Shown: piece after piece, positions 16,606 to 26,300 of the stretch
Layout: each line of letters starts with the position of its first letter
Position numbering within the stretch: the first letter of the stretch is position 1
Source: Sideroxyarcus sp.
Lineage (GTDB): Bacteria; Pseudomonadota; Gammaproteobacteria; Burkholderiales; Gallionellaceae
Length of the DNA: 64,000 bases
Direction of reading: 5' to 3'
Assembly (NCBI GenBank): GCA_030651895.1
Contig: JAUSBR010000011.1
Location: 87,239 to 151,238, forward strand
Notes under the pieces: model-generated
Seen by the model: the letters and a program-made list of their open reading frames with translations, nothing else
What the model was told of the DNA's origin: nothing
Databases searched by the model: none
Position numbers and translations under genes: made by a program

Positions 16606-18111
16606 GTGCAACTACCCGTATTGAATAGCGCAGCAAACGAAGCCCCCAAAAGCGGATGTTCCGCCGGATCGTGCGGCTCGACCGACGACCAGATGAACCA
16701 CCTGCCGGAACATATCCGCCAGAAGGTGTTCAACCATCCCTGCTACTCGGAAGAAGCGCACCACTACTTCGCGCGCATGCACGTGGCAGTCGCACCGGCA
16801 TGCAACATCCAGTGCAACTACTGCAACCGCAAATACGATTGCGCCAACGAGTCGCGCCCCGGTGTGGTGTCCGAATTGCACCATCCGGTGCAGGCGGTGA
16901 AGAAAGTGTTGGCCGTCGCGGCGACCATCCCGCAGATGACGGTGCTGGGCATCGCGGGTCCCGGTGATCCCTTGGCCAACCCGGAGCGCACCTTCGAGAC
17001 GTTCCGCATGTTGTCCGAGCAAGCGCCGGACATCAAGCTGTGCGTCTCGACCAACGGCCTGTCGCTGCCGGAACAAGTGGAAGAGTTGTCCAAGTACAAC
17101 ATCGACCACGTGACCATCACCATCAACTGCGTCGATCCCGACGTGGGCGCGCAGATCTATCCGTGGATCTTCTGGAAGAACAAGCGCATCAAGGGTCGCG
17201 AGGCGGCAGAGATTCTGATCGCGCAACAACAGAAAGGTCTGGAGATGCTGGTGGCCAAGGGCATCCTGGTGAAAGTGAACTCGGTGATGATCCCCGGCGT
17301 GAACGACAAGCATCTGGAAGAAGTCTCCAAGATCGTGAAGGCCAAGGGTGCCTTCCTGCACAACGTGATGCCGCTGATCTCGGAAGCCGAGCACGGCACG
17401 TTCTACGGTCTCACCGGCCAGCGCGGCCCGACCAACGAAGAGCTGCAAGCCTTGCAGGATGCGTGCGAAGGTGACATGAACATGATGCGCCACTGTCGCC
17501 AGTGCCGTGCCGATGCAGTTGGCCTGCTCGGCGAAGACCGCGGCTCCGAGTTCACCATGGACAAGGTCGAGCAGATGGAGATCAACTATCCGGAAGCGAT
17601 GAAGATGCGCGCCGAGGTGCATGCCGCCATCAACGAGGAACTGGAGAGCAAACGTCTCGCCAAGGAATCCAAGGTGCAGCTGGTCAGCATCCAGGGCGTG
17701 CAGAAGAAAGAAGTGACCCGTCCGGTGCTGATGGCGGTCGCCACCAAGGGCGGCGGCGTGATCAACGAGCACTTCGGCCACGCGGGCGAGTTTCTGATCT
17801 ACGAGGCATCTTCGGATGGCGTGCGCTTCATCGGCCACCGCAAGACCACGCCCTACTGCGAAGGCGACATCAGCTGCGGCGACGGCGAAAGCGTATTGGA
17901 CAAGACACTGAAAGTACTGGCCGGTTGCGAAGCGGTGCTGTGCAGCAAGGTCGGCTACGAACCTTGGGGTCCGCTGGAAGCCGCTGGAATCCAGCCCAAC
18001 GGCGAACACGCGATGGAGCCTATCGAGGATGCCGTGCTCAAGGTGTACGAAGAGATGCGTATCGCGGGCAAGCTGGAAGCGAAGTTGGACGAGCAGCAGA
18101 AGGTGGCATAA
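16606..18111 (+). CDS. nifB: Nitrogenase cofactor biosynthesis protein NifB
   Basis: The radical SAM enzyme that fuses two [4Fe-4S] units with an inserted carbide to make NifB-co, the precursor of FeMo-co. It is 501 residues, starting at GTG 16606 with GGAGG six bases upstream. The radical SAM motif is C66-x3-C70-x2-C73 (CNIQCNYC). Additional family segments are GIAGPGDPLANPERTFET, NGLSLP, MIPGVND and MRHCRQCRADAVGLLGEDR. A C-terminal NifX/NafY-like domain (about 375-490, KGGGVINEHFGHAGEF) completes the two-domain form usual in proteobacteria. It heads the run of genes to draG. Confidence 0.96.
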   Translation: MQLPVLNSAANEAPKSGCSAGSCGSTDDQMNHLPEHIRQKVFNHPCYSEEAHHYFARMHVAVAPACNIQCNYCNRKYDCANESRPGVVSELHHPVQAVKKVLAVAATIPQMTVLGIAGPGDPLANPERTFETFRMLSEQAPDIKLCVSTNGLSLPEQVEELSKYNIDHVTITINCVDPDVGAQIYPWIFWKNKRIKGREAAEILIAQQQKGLEMLVAKGILVKVNSVMIPGVNDKHLEEVSKIVKAKGAFLHNVMPLISEAEHGTFYGLTGQRGPTNEELQALQDACEGDMNMMRHCRQCRADAVGLLGEDRGSEFTMDKVEQMEINYPEAMKMRAEVHAAINEELESKRLAKESKVQLVSIQGVQKKEVTRPVLMAVATKGGGVINEHFGHAGEFLIYEASSDGVRFIGHRKTTPYCEGDISCGDGESVLDKTLKVLAGCEAVLCSKVGYEPWGPLEAAGIQPNGEHAMEPIEDAVLKVYEEMRIAGKLEAKLDEQQKVA

Positions 18112-18235
18112 CTCCCTTCCCCCGCAAGCGGGGGAAGGGCTGGGGATGAGGGTCTGTGAGTACAGCGATTCGGCTTCGCAAGCACACCCCTCACCCCAAC
18201 CCCTCTCCCGCTTGCGGGCGAGGGGCTACATAGGC
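18112..18235. repeat. composite palindromic repeat between nifB and fdxN
   Basis: Two palindromes (CTTCCCCCGCAAGCGGGGGAAG-type at about 18116-18137 and TCTCCCGCTTGCGGGCGAGG-type at about 18205-18226) are joined by a spacer. The same arrangement appears in the opposite orientation at 38190-38315, and one unit recurs at 35525-35592. It interrupts the operon without evident promoter elements. Confidence 0.75.
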
Positions 18236-18247
18236 AAAGGAAATATC

Positions 18248-18502
18248 ATGGCACTCGAAATCATCGAACTCTGTACCAATTGCTGGGCCTGCGAACCGCT
18301 GTGCCCGAGCAAAGCGATCTACGAGGCGAAGCCGCATTTCATGATCGATCCGGACAAGTGCAACGAGTGTTCCGGCGACTTTGAAGATTCGCAGTGCGCC
18401 AGCATCTGCCCCATCGAGGGCGCGATCCTGAATGCGGACGGCGAGCCGATGAACCCGCCCGGATCGCTCACCAATATCCCGCTGCAAAAACTGGCGGCGT
18501 GA
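18248..18502 (+). CDS. fdxN: nif-type 2[4Fe-4S] ferredoxin (FdxN-like)
   Basis: An 84-residue low-potential ferredoxin. The first cluster is bound by C9, C12, C15 and C19 and the second by C38, C41, C50 and C54. The longer insertion in the second motif (CNECSGDFEDSQCASIC) is typical of nif-linked bacterial ferredoxins downstream of nifB. It can serve as electron donor to dinitrogenase reductase or to NifB, and as an acceptor from the Rnf complex encoded nearby. AAGGA precedes the ATG by eight bases. Codons upstream in frame translate repeat sequence and are not used. Confidence 0.9.
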   Translation: MALEIIELCTNCWACEPLCPSKAIYEAKPHFMIDPDKCNECSGDFEDSQCASICPIEGAILNADGEPMNPPGSLTNIPLQKLAA

Positions 18503-18513
18503 GGCGTCACATC

Positions 18514-18948
18514 ATGGCGACCGTCGTCTTTTACGAGAAGCCCGGCTGCGGCAACAACACCAAACAGAAGGTTTGGCTGGCCGCGTCGGGGCATACCGTA
18601 TTGGCGAAGAATCTGTTGACTGAAAAATGGACCGCCGAACGCCTGCGCCCTTTCTTCGGCGAACTGCCCGTTGCGCAATGGTTCAACCCGGCCGCACCGC
18701 GCGTCAAATCCGGCGAGGTCGATCCGTCTGCTTGCGATGCGCAGACCGCGCTCGACATGATGCTCGCCGAGCCCTTGCTGATCCGCCGCCCGCTGATGGA
18801 AGTGGAGGGAGAGTTCCGCGCCGGCTTCGATACCGATGCGGTGAACGCATGGCTGGGCCTCAACGATGCCAAGCCCAAGGGCGACATCGAAGCCTGTCCC
18901 AACCAGCATCACGCCAAGTCCTGTCCGTCTCCGGAAGCCGTGACATGA
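18514..18948 (+). CDS. nifO: ArsC/Spx-family nitrogenase-associated protein (NifO-like)
   Basis: A 144-residue thioredoxin-fold protein of the arsenate reductase-like branch found in nif operons. It starts MATVVFYEKPGCGNNTKQK. One cysteine (C12) of the ArsC active-site position is present. LLIRRPLMEVEGEFRAGFD resembles the ArsC region that includes the conserved arginine. The C-terminus with CPNQHHAKSC adds two cysteines. In Azotobacter a gene of this family, nifO, affects molybdenum handling between nitrogenase and nitrate reductase. The same role here is inference. The stop overlaps the next start (ATGA). Confidence 0.75.
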   Translation: MATVVFYEKPGCGNNTKQKVWLAASGHTVLAKNLLTEKWTAERLRPFFGELPVAQWFNPAAPRVKSGEVDPSACDAQTALDMMLAEPLLIRRPLMEVEGEFRAGFDTDAVNAWLGLNDAKPKGDIEACPNQHHAKSCPSPEAVT

Positions 18949-20222
18949 AACGCGTTCCGGATGCCGTCGAGATCGCGCCGGGCACGCACTGGATTGGCGC
19001 GCTCGACCCCGGTTTGCGCGAATTCGACATCATCCTCAAGACGGCCAACGGCACGACTTACAACTCCTACTGCGTGCGCGGTACAAACGGTGTGGCGGTG
19101 ATCGACACCGTCAAGGCCTCGCATGCCGAGGAGTTCTTCGCGCGACTGGAGCAAGTCGCGCGCTACGACGAGATCAGCACCATTGTGCTGAACCATCTGG
19201 AGCCGGACCACAGCGGCGCGCTACCCGAACTAATGCGCCGTGCGCCGCAGGCCAAACTGTATATCTCCGCCAAGGCGCAGTTGATGCTGAAGGCGCTGGT
19301 GAAAAGCGACGACCTGCAGTTCAACATCGTCAAGACCGGCGACAGCATCGATCTGGGCGGACGCACCCTGCGCTTCTTCAGCACGCCGTTCCTGCACTGG
19401 CCGGACACACAGTGCACGCTGATCGAGGAACAGAACATCCTGTTCAGCGGCGATGTGTTCGGCTGCCATTTCTGCGACGGGCGTCTGTTCAACGACCAGG
19501 TCGGCGATTTCCGTTTTTCGTTCGAGTATTACTACCAGCACATCATGCGCCCCTTCCGCGAGCATGTACTCGAGGCGCTGGAATTGCTCGAACCGCTTCC
19601 GCTGCAACTCATCGCCCCGGCGCACGGCCCCATCCTGCGCGAGGCGCCGCTCAGTTACATGCAGCGTTACCGGCAACTGGCTTCACCCTTGCTGCACAAC
19701 GAAGTCGGCGCCCACAACAAATCGCTGCTGGTGTTCTACATCTCGTCCTACGGCAACACCGCGCGCATGGCCCAGGCCGTGGTCGAAGGTGCCGAGTCGA
19801 TACAAGGCGTACGCGTCTCGCTGTATGACTTGCAGGCGGGCGGCGACTTGCCGTTCGTCGATCTGATCGAGGAGGCCGACGGGCTGGCTTTCGGATCGCC
19901 CACCATCAACGGCGACGCGGTGAAGCCGGTGTGGGATCTCTTGTCCTCACTGGCGATGATCAAGGTAAGCGACAAGCTGGGTGCCGCGTTCGGCTCCTAC
20001 GGCTGGAGCGGCGAGGCGATCAACATGATCGAGGACCGGCTGCGCGGACTCAAGCTACGTGTGCCGATCAAGGGTGTACGCGCCCGCCTCATTCCCACCG
20101 AGGAAGAGCTCGAGAATTGCCGCGACCTCGGCAAACAGCTCGCACAACACCTGACCGGCAAAATTGAAAAACGCGTCATTTCCATGTCTGAACTACTCGC
20201 ACAGGAGCCCACCCATGCCTAA
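18945..20222 (+). CDS. A-type flavoprotein / flavodiiron protein
   Basis: A 425-residue soluble flavodiiron protein that can reduce O2 to water (or NO to N2O) with electrons from a ferredoxin or rubredoxin. The N-terminal metallo-beta-lactamase-like domain carries the full diiron ligand set: H84, E86, D88, H89, H151, D170 and H227, with family-typical spacings of 62 residues (D88 to H151) and 18 residues (H151 to D170). A flavodoxin domain (about 258-405) binds FMN through SSYGNTARM. There is no rubredoxin extension, so it is class A. It is coupled to nifO by ATGA and overlaps the next ferredoxin. Its place inside a nif operon points to oxygen removal around nitrogenase. Confidence 0.9.
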   Translation: MKRVPDAVEIAPGTHWIGALDPGLREFDIILKTANGTTYNSYCVRGTNGVAVIDTVKASHAEEFFARLEQVARYDEISTIVLNHLEPDHSGALPELMRRAPQAKLYISAKAQLMLKALVKSDDLQFNIVKTGDSIDLGGRTLRFFSTPFLHWPDTQCTLIEEQNILFSGDVFGCHFCDGRLFNDQVGDFRFSFEYYYQHIMRPFREHVLEALELLEPLPLQLIAPAHGPILREAPLSYMQRYRQLASPLLHNEVGAHNKSLLVFYISSYGNTARMAQAVVEGAESIQGVRVSLYDLQAGGDLPFVDLIEEADGLAFGSPTINGDAVKPVWDLLSSLAMIKVSDKLGAAFGSYGWSGEAINMIEDRLRGLKLRVPIKGVRARLIPTEEELENCRDLGKQLAQHLTGKIEKRVISMSELLAQEPTHA

Positions 20223-20499
20223 GGCAAACGTCACCTTTGAAAAACTCGGCATCACCATTTCCGTCCCCGCAGGCACCCGCCTGATCGAGATCTCGGAGAA
20301 GGTCGGCGCCAGCATCACCTACGGCTGCCGCGAAGGCGAGTGCGGCTCCTGCATCATGAAGATCAGTTCCGGCATGGAGAACATGAGCGAACGCTCGGTG
20401 CTGGAAGACAAGGTGCTGCAGGAGAACATGGCCGGCCGCAGCGACCGGCTCGCCTGCCAGGCGCAGGTGCTGGGCGGCGACATTACCGTCAAAGCGTAA
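20215..20499 (+). CDS. [2Fe-2S] ferredoxin, nif-linked
   Basis: A 94-residue plant-type ferredoxin domain with cluster ligands C38, C43, C46 and C81 (GCREGECGSC and RLACQAQ). The beta-grasp pattern ITISVPAGTRLIEISEKVG is typical. The start overlaps the flavodiiron gene by eight bases, so the protein is a likely direct electron partner of that enzyme, or a donor in nitrogenase maturation. The basic N-terminus and short length match ferredoxins from nif operons of other proteobacteria. Confidence 0.85.
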   Translation: MPKANVTFEKLGITISVPAGTRLIEISEKVGASITYGCREGECGSCIMKISSGMENMSERSVLEDKVLQENMAGRSDRLACQAQVLGGDITVKA

Positions 20500-20533
20500 C
20501 CATTTTTTATAACCCTCGTTAGGAGTCACAGCA

Positions 20534-20893
20534 ATGCCAAACATCACTTTTTCCAGCCCGATGCACAAGGACAAGACCATCTATGCAGTCGCCGGCAGCC
20601 ACACCACAACCGTGCTGACACTGGCCAAGGAGAATCACATCCCGATCGACTTCGGCTGCGGCGACGGTGAATGCTCGACCTGCCTGGTGAAGGTCACCAA
20701 CCTGTCCAACAAGGGACCGATGGCCGGCCCGCTGACCGACCGCGAGATCAAAGTACTCAAGGACTCCGGCAAGATCACCACAGCGCAGATCGAAGCGATG
20801 AAGGTCAACGACGTGATCACCACCGAATGGCGCCTGGCTTGCCAGATGGTGCTGCGCGACGAAGACCTGCTGATCGAGTATCCCAGCAAATAG
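20534..20893 (+). CDS. [2Fe-2S] Shethna FeSII-like protective protein
   Basis: A 119-residue [2Fe-2S] protein with ligands C42, C47, C50 and C103. Its opening (ITFSSPMHKDKTIYAVAGS), the stretch LTDREIKVLKDSGK and the end LACQMVLRDEDLLIEY match the layout I know for the Azotobacter Shethna protein II (FeSII, about 122 residues). That protein binds and locks oxidised nitrogenase in a protected complex during oxygen stress. The insertion between the third and fourth cysteines is longer than in ordinary ferredoxins, as in FeSII. TAGGAG precedes the ATG. The assignment is from memory of the family, not an alignment. Confidence 0.75.
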   Translation: MPNITFSSPMHKDKTIYAVAGSHTTTVLTLAKENHIPIDFGCGDGECSTCLVKVTNLSNKGPMAGPLTDREIKVLKDSGKITTAQIEAMKVNDVITTEWRLACQMVLRDEDLLIEYPSK

Positions 20894-20902
20894 GAGGTCA
20901 TC

Positions 20903-21484
20903 ATGCAAGCCGGCACCATGCTCAAACAAAAACCCGCCGCACAGCCCCACGGTCTGTATGCCGAGTTGATGGCGCATGCGGCCGGTCTGCCCAGCGACGA
21001 TATCTTCGCGCAGATGATCTCCAGCCAGACCCAAGGCATCGGCGCGCTGCCGCCCTGTCTCGGTCTGGAGGAGAAGGATTTTTCCGCCTTGCTGACGACG
21101 CATTTCCCCGGCGTGCAACTGGTCGTTCGCTGTAGCGCGGAGGACGACGATCAACGCGCGCCGGAACGCGACGACGTGTTGGCGCTGCTGCTCGAACATC
21201 GTGCGCACAGGAACGTCTCGGAAGAATGGATGGCCGAGATCGTCACCAATGCCTGCATGGCCAACGACCACCTGTGGCAGGACCTGGGTTTGTGGTCGCG
21301 CGAATATCTCAGCCGTCTGATGAAGCAGAACTTCCCCGCGCTCGCGGCGAAGAACGTGCACAACATGAAGTGGAAGAAGTTCATCTACAAGCAGCTGTGC
21401 GAGAAGGAAGATATCCGCATCTGCCGCGCGCCGAGCTGCGAGGTGTGTGCCGACTACCAGAACTGCTTTGGCCCGGAAGAGTAA
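20903..21484 (+). CDS. nifQ: Nitrogen fixation protein NifQ
   Basis: The molybdenum donor for FeMo-co assembly, 193 residues. The C-terminal motif C-x4-C-x2-C-x5-C (CRAPSCEVCADYQNC) binds the Fe-S or Mo-Fe-S cluster of NifQ. Upstream are the family segments NACMANDHLWQDLGL and MKWKKFIYKQLC. The ATG at 20903 follows AGGAGG by seven bases. It sits between the FeSII-like gene and draG, with an eight-base gap to the latter. Confidence 0.93.
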   Translation: MQAGTMLKQKPAAQPHGLYAELMAHAAGLPSDDIFAQMISSQTQGIGALPPCLGLEEKDFSALLTTHFPGVQLVVRCSAEDDDQRAPERDDVLALLLEHRAHRNVSEEWMAEIVTNACMANDHLWQDLGLWSREYLSRLMKQNFPALAAKNVHNMKWKKFIYKQLCEKEDIRICRAPSCEVCADYQNCFGPEE

Positions 21485-21491
21485 TCGATCC

Positions 21492-22373
21492 ATGCGCACT
21501 GCCGACCGTGCCGCTGCCGCCTATCTCGGTCTCGCCATCGGCGACGCGCTGGGAGCGACGGTGGAGTTCATGTTGCCGCAGGAGATCGCCGCGCGACACG
21601 GCGTGCACGACAAACTCATCGGCGGCGGCTGGCTGCATCTGAAGCCGGGTCAGGTCACCGACGACACCACCATGTCGCTCGCGCTCGGCGATTCGATCCT
21701 CGCGCAGGGCAAGGTGGACGCGCTGGCGGCGGCCGAGGCGTTCGATACCTGGATGCACGCCAAGCCGGTGGACATCGGCAACACTGTGCGCCGCAATCTG
21801 CTGCAGTTCCGCAAGACCGGCATCCCGGAAGCGCCCTATTCCGACCATGATGCGGGTAACGGTGCGGCGATGCGCGTACTGCCGGTGGCGCTCGCCACCT
21901 TCGGACAGCCGGAAGATGCCGTGCGCGCCGCCAGCCGCGCCCAGGCACATGTCACCCACAATTGCGTGATGTCCGATGCCGCCTGCGAGACGCTGGTGTT
22001 CATGGTGCAGGACGCGTTGCGCGGTGCGGGCAAGAACGACCTGCTGCACGATCATGCCCATCCGCTCGCCGCACGTTTTCCGGAATTCAGGTTCCGCGCG
22101 GTCAAGCCCAGCCGCAATCCCAGCGGCTACGTCGCCGACACGTTGAAGGCGGTGTTCCAGAGCTTCTTCGATACCGATGATTTTCGCGATTGCCTGATCG
22201 ACGTGGTCAACCGCGGCGGCGACGCCGACACCACGGGTGCCATCGCGGGCATGCTGGCAGGTACATTGTACGGACCGGAAGATATACCCGAAGCATGGCT
22301 GAAAAGACTGGACACGGTGACCGCCGGCGCTTGCGCTATGCAGGCGCGCTCATTGATACAGTTGTCAAAATAA
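21492..22373 (+). CDS. draG: ADP-ribosyl-[dinitrogen reductase] hydrolase DraG
   Basis: A 293-residue dimanganese hydrolase that removes ADP-ribose from NifH and so reactivates nitrogenase after ammonium or energy shock. Metal-binding motifs are GDALGATVE near the N-terminus, TDDTTMSLALGDS, and GGDADTTGAIAG near the C-terminus. DraT, the opposing ADP-ribosyltransferase, is not in the window. The start at 21492 is chosen because earlier in-frame codons lie inside nifQ. It is the last gene of the nifB-draG run, and about 210 bases without a gene follow. Confidence 0.92.
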   Translation: MRTADRAAAAYLGLAIGDALGATVEFMLPQEIAARHGVHDKLIGGGWLHLKPGQVTDDTTMSLALGDSILAQGKVDALAAAEAFDTWMHAKPVDIGNTVRRNLLQFRKTGIPEAPYSDHDAGNGAAMRVLPVALATFGQPEDAVRAASRAQAHVTHNCVMSDAACETLVFMVQDALRGAGKNDLLHDHAHPLAARFPEFRFRAVKPSRNPSGYVADTLKAVFQSFFDTDDFRDCLIDVVNRGGDADTTGAIAGMLAGTLYGPEDIPEAWLKRLDTVTAGACAMQARSLIQLSK

Positions 22374-22498
22374 ATCCCACTTCGTCTGGCAGGTTATTTT
22401 TTGTATCCCGTAACAACCCCGCACAACCGTATGGTTCTCGTGTTTTGTCGGGGCATAGGCAAAGCGTGCCGCGGGCTTAACTGTTAAAATTCCCACTG

Positions 22499-22533
22499 AC
22501 CGATCACAGTCTGCACCGTAGACTATGATCGGT
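22499..22533. repeat. 14-base inverted repeat before the solute-binding gene
   Basis: ACCGATCACAGTCT (22499-22512) and AGACTATGATCGGT (22520-22533) pair with a single mismatch around a seven-base loop. No T-run follows, so it is more likely an operator or leader hairpin for the gene at 22582 than a terminator. Confidence 0.5.
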
Positions 22534-22581
22534 ACATAGAGAAGGTAACTCGATTACCTCAATATTTAGGAGAGAGAGCCA

Positions 22582-23382
22582 ATGCGCAAATCCACGTTGC
22601 TCGCGATGCTTGCCATCGCCTGCGTACTGCCGACCCCGTCTGTCGCGCAGGACCATCCCGCGAACCGACTCGAACGCGTCCTCGCCGGCAAGACCGTGCG
22701 CGTCTGTATCTGGCCCGACTACTACAGCATCACCTATCGCAACCCCAAGACACAGCAACTTTCCGGCATCGACATCGACATGGCCACCGAACTCGGCAAA
22801 GACCTCGGCGTGGCGGTCGAGTTCGTCGACAGCTCCTTCGCCAAGCTGGTCGACGATGTCACGAGCGACCGTTGCGACATCGCGATGTTCGCGATCGGCA
22901 TCACACCCTTGCGCGCGAAGAGCCTGCGCTTCACCCAGCCCCACCTCGCCAGCGACATCTATGCGATCACCACCAAGACCAACCGCCGCATCAAGAGCTG
23001 GGACGACATCGACAAGGCCGGTTCGGTGGTGGCGGTCGCCAAGGGCACGCTGCACGAACCGGTGATGAAGGAAAAGCTGAAAGCGGCACAACTGCTGGTG
23101 CTCGACACGCCCTTTGCGCGCGAGCAGGAAGTGCAGTCCGGCCGCGCCGACGTGTTCATGACCGACTACCCCTACAGTCAGCGTTTTCTGGCCAACGCCG
23201 ACTGGGCGCGGCTGGTGTCCCCTTCCAGCACCTACCACATCACCCCGTACGCCTATGCCATGGTGCCCGGTGACGACGTGTGGCACGCGCGCATCGAACG
23301 CTTCGTCGCCGCGATCAAACGCGACGGTCGCTTGATGGCATCCGCAAAGCGCCACAAACTCGACCCCATCGTCGTCCCATGA
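22582..23382 (+). CDS. periplasmic solute-binding protein (SBP family 3)
   Basis: A 266-residue protein with a clear signal peptide (basic RKS, hydrophobic core to about 18, cleavage near SVAQ). The mature part is the amino-acid-type binding fold: VRVCIWPDYY, GIDIDMATELGKDLGV, DRCDIAMFAIGITPLRAKSLRFTQP and FMTDYPYSQRF. No ABC permease or ATPase follows. Instead its stop overlaps the start of a membrane GGDEF/EAL protein (ATGA). I infer that it senses a periplasmic ligand and passes the signal to that protein rather than feeding transport. AGGAGAG precedes the ATG. Confidence 0.85.
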   Translation: MRKSTLLAMLAIACVLPTPSVAQDHPANRLERVLAGKTVRVCIWPDYYSITYRNPKTQQLSGIDIDMATELGKDLGVAVEFVDSSFAKLVDDVTSDRCDIAMFAIGITPLRAKSLRFTQPHLASDIYAITTKTNRRIKSWDDIDKAGSVVAVAKGTLHEPVMKEKLKAAQLLVLDTPFAREQEVQSGRADVFMTDYPYSQRFLANADWARLVSPSSTYHITPYAYAMVPGDDVWHARIERFVAAIKRDGRLMASAKRHKLDPIVVP

Positions 23383-26300
23383 CACACAAGGCGCTGCAAC
23401 TGCGCCAGATCTTCCTTGCCGCCCTGCTGCTATTCGTCTGCGGCATGTTCTCCATCACCGCGTACACGCTGTGGCGTTTGCGCGCCGACGCAATCCACAG
23501 CGGCCTCGATATATCGGCGATGCACACCCGCAGCTTCGAGGATTTCCTGACCCAGAACCTGCATGTCACCGAGCTCATCGCAGCCAACGCGCTGACCGGG
23601 GAAGACAGCCGACCGGCACCGCTCCACCTCAAGAACGACTTCGATGCCATCCTGCGTCACGCGCCCTTTCTGCGCTCGATGTCCCTGCTCAACGAGCAGA
23701 ACCGCATATACGCCAGTTCCAACCAGGCCAATGTCGGCATCGCGATCTCGACCCGCAGATACCTGCCGCCCGTGGCGGGCCCCCAGGACATCCTGCGCAT
23801 CGGCCATCCCTGGGCCGGTCGCGACTTCGCCGACGGCAGAGCGTCCAGCGCCCAGTCGCCGGTGGAAGCCGAAGCGCAGTATTTCATTCCGGTCACCCGC
23901 ACACTCAAAATCGGCGATCGCGTCGTGACGCTGCTGTTCGCCCTCAACCCGGATTATTTCGTCAACCATATCGCACAGAAACTCGAGAACGGGGAAGGCT
24001 CGGTCGAGGTGTTGCTCTACGATGGCACCCTGTTGATGGATACCGATCCGTCGAAGAGCATAGGGGCGGTTCACGAATTCATCGAACAGGATATGCGGCT
24101 GGCCGAGATCGAGTCCGGCAAGTTCGAGGAGATGTTCGGCAACGGCCAGCATGAGCTGACCTCCTATCGCGCCTCCCGCCTCTACCCGTTCGTGATCGTC
24201 ACCCATCTGCATCGCGAGTTCGCCTTGCGCCAATGGCAGACCGAGTCCAAGACCATACTCGGCGTCGTCATTCCGGCATTGCTGCTCATCCTGCTGCTGG
24301 CCACCGCATTCTATCGCCGCCAACAGCAGATCATGGCGCAGCGCGCGGAGGCCGAGCGGCTGCAGCGCATCAACGCCACGGTGTTCGATTCCAGCAGCGA
24401 GTCGATCCTGATCACCGACCTCAATGCCGACATCATCTCGGTCAATCAGGCCTTCACCCGCATCACCGGCTACCGTCCAGACGAGGTCATCGGAAGCAAT
24501 CCCCGCATCCTCTCCTCGGGCAAACAAACCGCGGATTTTTACGCGCAGATGTGGAAGACCCTGCTGCACAACGGCGTCTGGCACGGCGAACTGGTCAACC
24601 GCCACAAGAACGGCGAGCTCTACGATATCCACATGTCGATCACCGCCTCCCGCGACAGGATGGGCAGGCTGCAGCACTATATCGGCGTCGCCACCGACAT
24701 CACCGAACGCAAGCAGGCCGAACGGGCGCTGCGCAGGGAAAGCGAAAAGAACCTGGCACTGCTGCGCAATGCCAGCGACGGCATCCACATCCTCGACAGC
24801 GACGGCAACATCATCGAGGTCAGCGATTCGTTCTGCACCATGCTCGGCTACACGCGCGAGGAGATGATCGGCATGAACGTCGCGCAGTGGGAGGCTCACT
24901 TCGCGGGCAGCGAACTCATCCGCGTGTTCAAACAGCAATTCGAACAAAAGAGACGTTCCGAGTTCGAGACTTGCCACCGGCGCAAGGACGGCACCGTCCT
25001 CGATGTCGAGGTCAGCGGCTTCCCGCTCGAACTCGACGGCAAGCTGGTCGTATTCAATTCGTCGCGTGACATCACAGCACGCAAACAGACGGAGGCCGAA
25101 CTACGCATCGCCGCCTCCGCTTTCGAGACACAAGACGGCATCCTGATCACCGATGCCGACAACACCATCCTCAGGGTCAACCGCGCCTTCACCGACATCA
25201 CCGGCTACAGCGCCGACGACGTCATCGGCAAGAACCCGCGCATCCTCAAGTCGGGCCATCACGATGCCAATTTCTACAAGACCCTGTGGGCCAGCATCAA
25301 CAACACCGGCGCATGGAAAGGCGAGATCTGGAACCGGCGCAAGAACGGCGCAACCTATCCGGAACGGCTCTCCATCACCGCGGTGAAAGACCCGAACGGC
25401 CGCGTCACCAATTACGTCGCTTCGCTGGCCGACATCACCATGCACAAGGCGGCCGAAGAGGAGATCAAGAGTCTCGCGTTCTATGACCCGTTGACCCAGT
25501 TGCCCAACCGCAGGCTTCTGCTGGATCGCCTGCAGCAGGCGTTGGTCTCCAGCACGCGTAGCGGCAAGGAAGGTGCGCTGTTGTTCATCGATCTGGACAA
25601 CTTCAAGACACTGAACGACACGCTTGGCCACGACATGGGCGACCTGTTGCTGCGGCAAGTGGCGCAGCGTCTCGGCGGTTGCGTCCGCGAGGGAGATACG
25701 GTGGCCCGGTTGGGCGGCGACGAGTTCGTGGTGATGCTGGAGGACCTGAGCATCGAGGCCATCGAAGCCGCGGCACAGACAGAAGCCATCAGCGAGAAAG
25801 TCATTGCGGCCCTGAACATCCCCTACCATCTGGATACCTACGAGTACCACAGCACGCCCAGTATCGGCGCCACCCTGTTCAATGGCCAGCAGCAGGTGAT
25901 CGACGAGCTGTTCAAACAAGCCGACATCGCCATGTATCAGGCCAAGAAGGCGGGCCGCAACACCCTGCGCTTCTTCGACCCGCAAATGCAGGAGACCCTC
26001 AATATCCGGGCTGCGCTTGAGAGCGACCTGCGCAAGGCGCTGGAACGCAGCCAGTTCGTCCTGTATTACCAGGTTCAGGTCGACAATTCGCGCCGCCCGT
26101 TCGGGGCCGAGGCGCTGATACGCTGGACACACCCCGAGCGCGGTCTGGTGGCACCGGATCAGTTCATCCCGCTGGCGGAAGAATCGGAATTGATCCTGCC
26201 CATCGGCCTGTGGGTCCTGGACACTGCCTGCGCCCAACTCAAGAACTGGGAACATGACCCGCTCACCCGCGAGCTCAGTCTCTCGGTGAACGTCAGCGCC

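Noticed and set aside
16612..18009. 465-codon open frame opposite nifB
   Set aside because: It is a shadow of nifB, with no ribosome site and a composition set by the codon bias of the real gene.
23430..24977. 515-codon open frame opposite the GGDEF/EAL gene
   Set aside because: The sense strand encodes clear PAS, GGDEF and EAL domains, and the antisense frame has no known motif.
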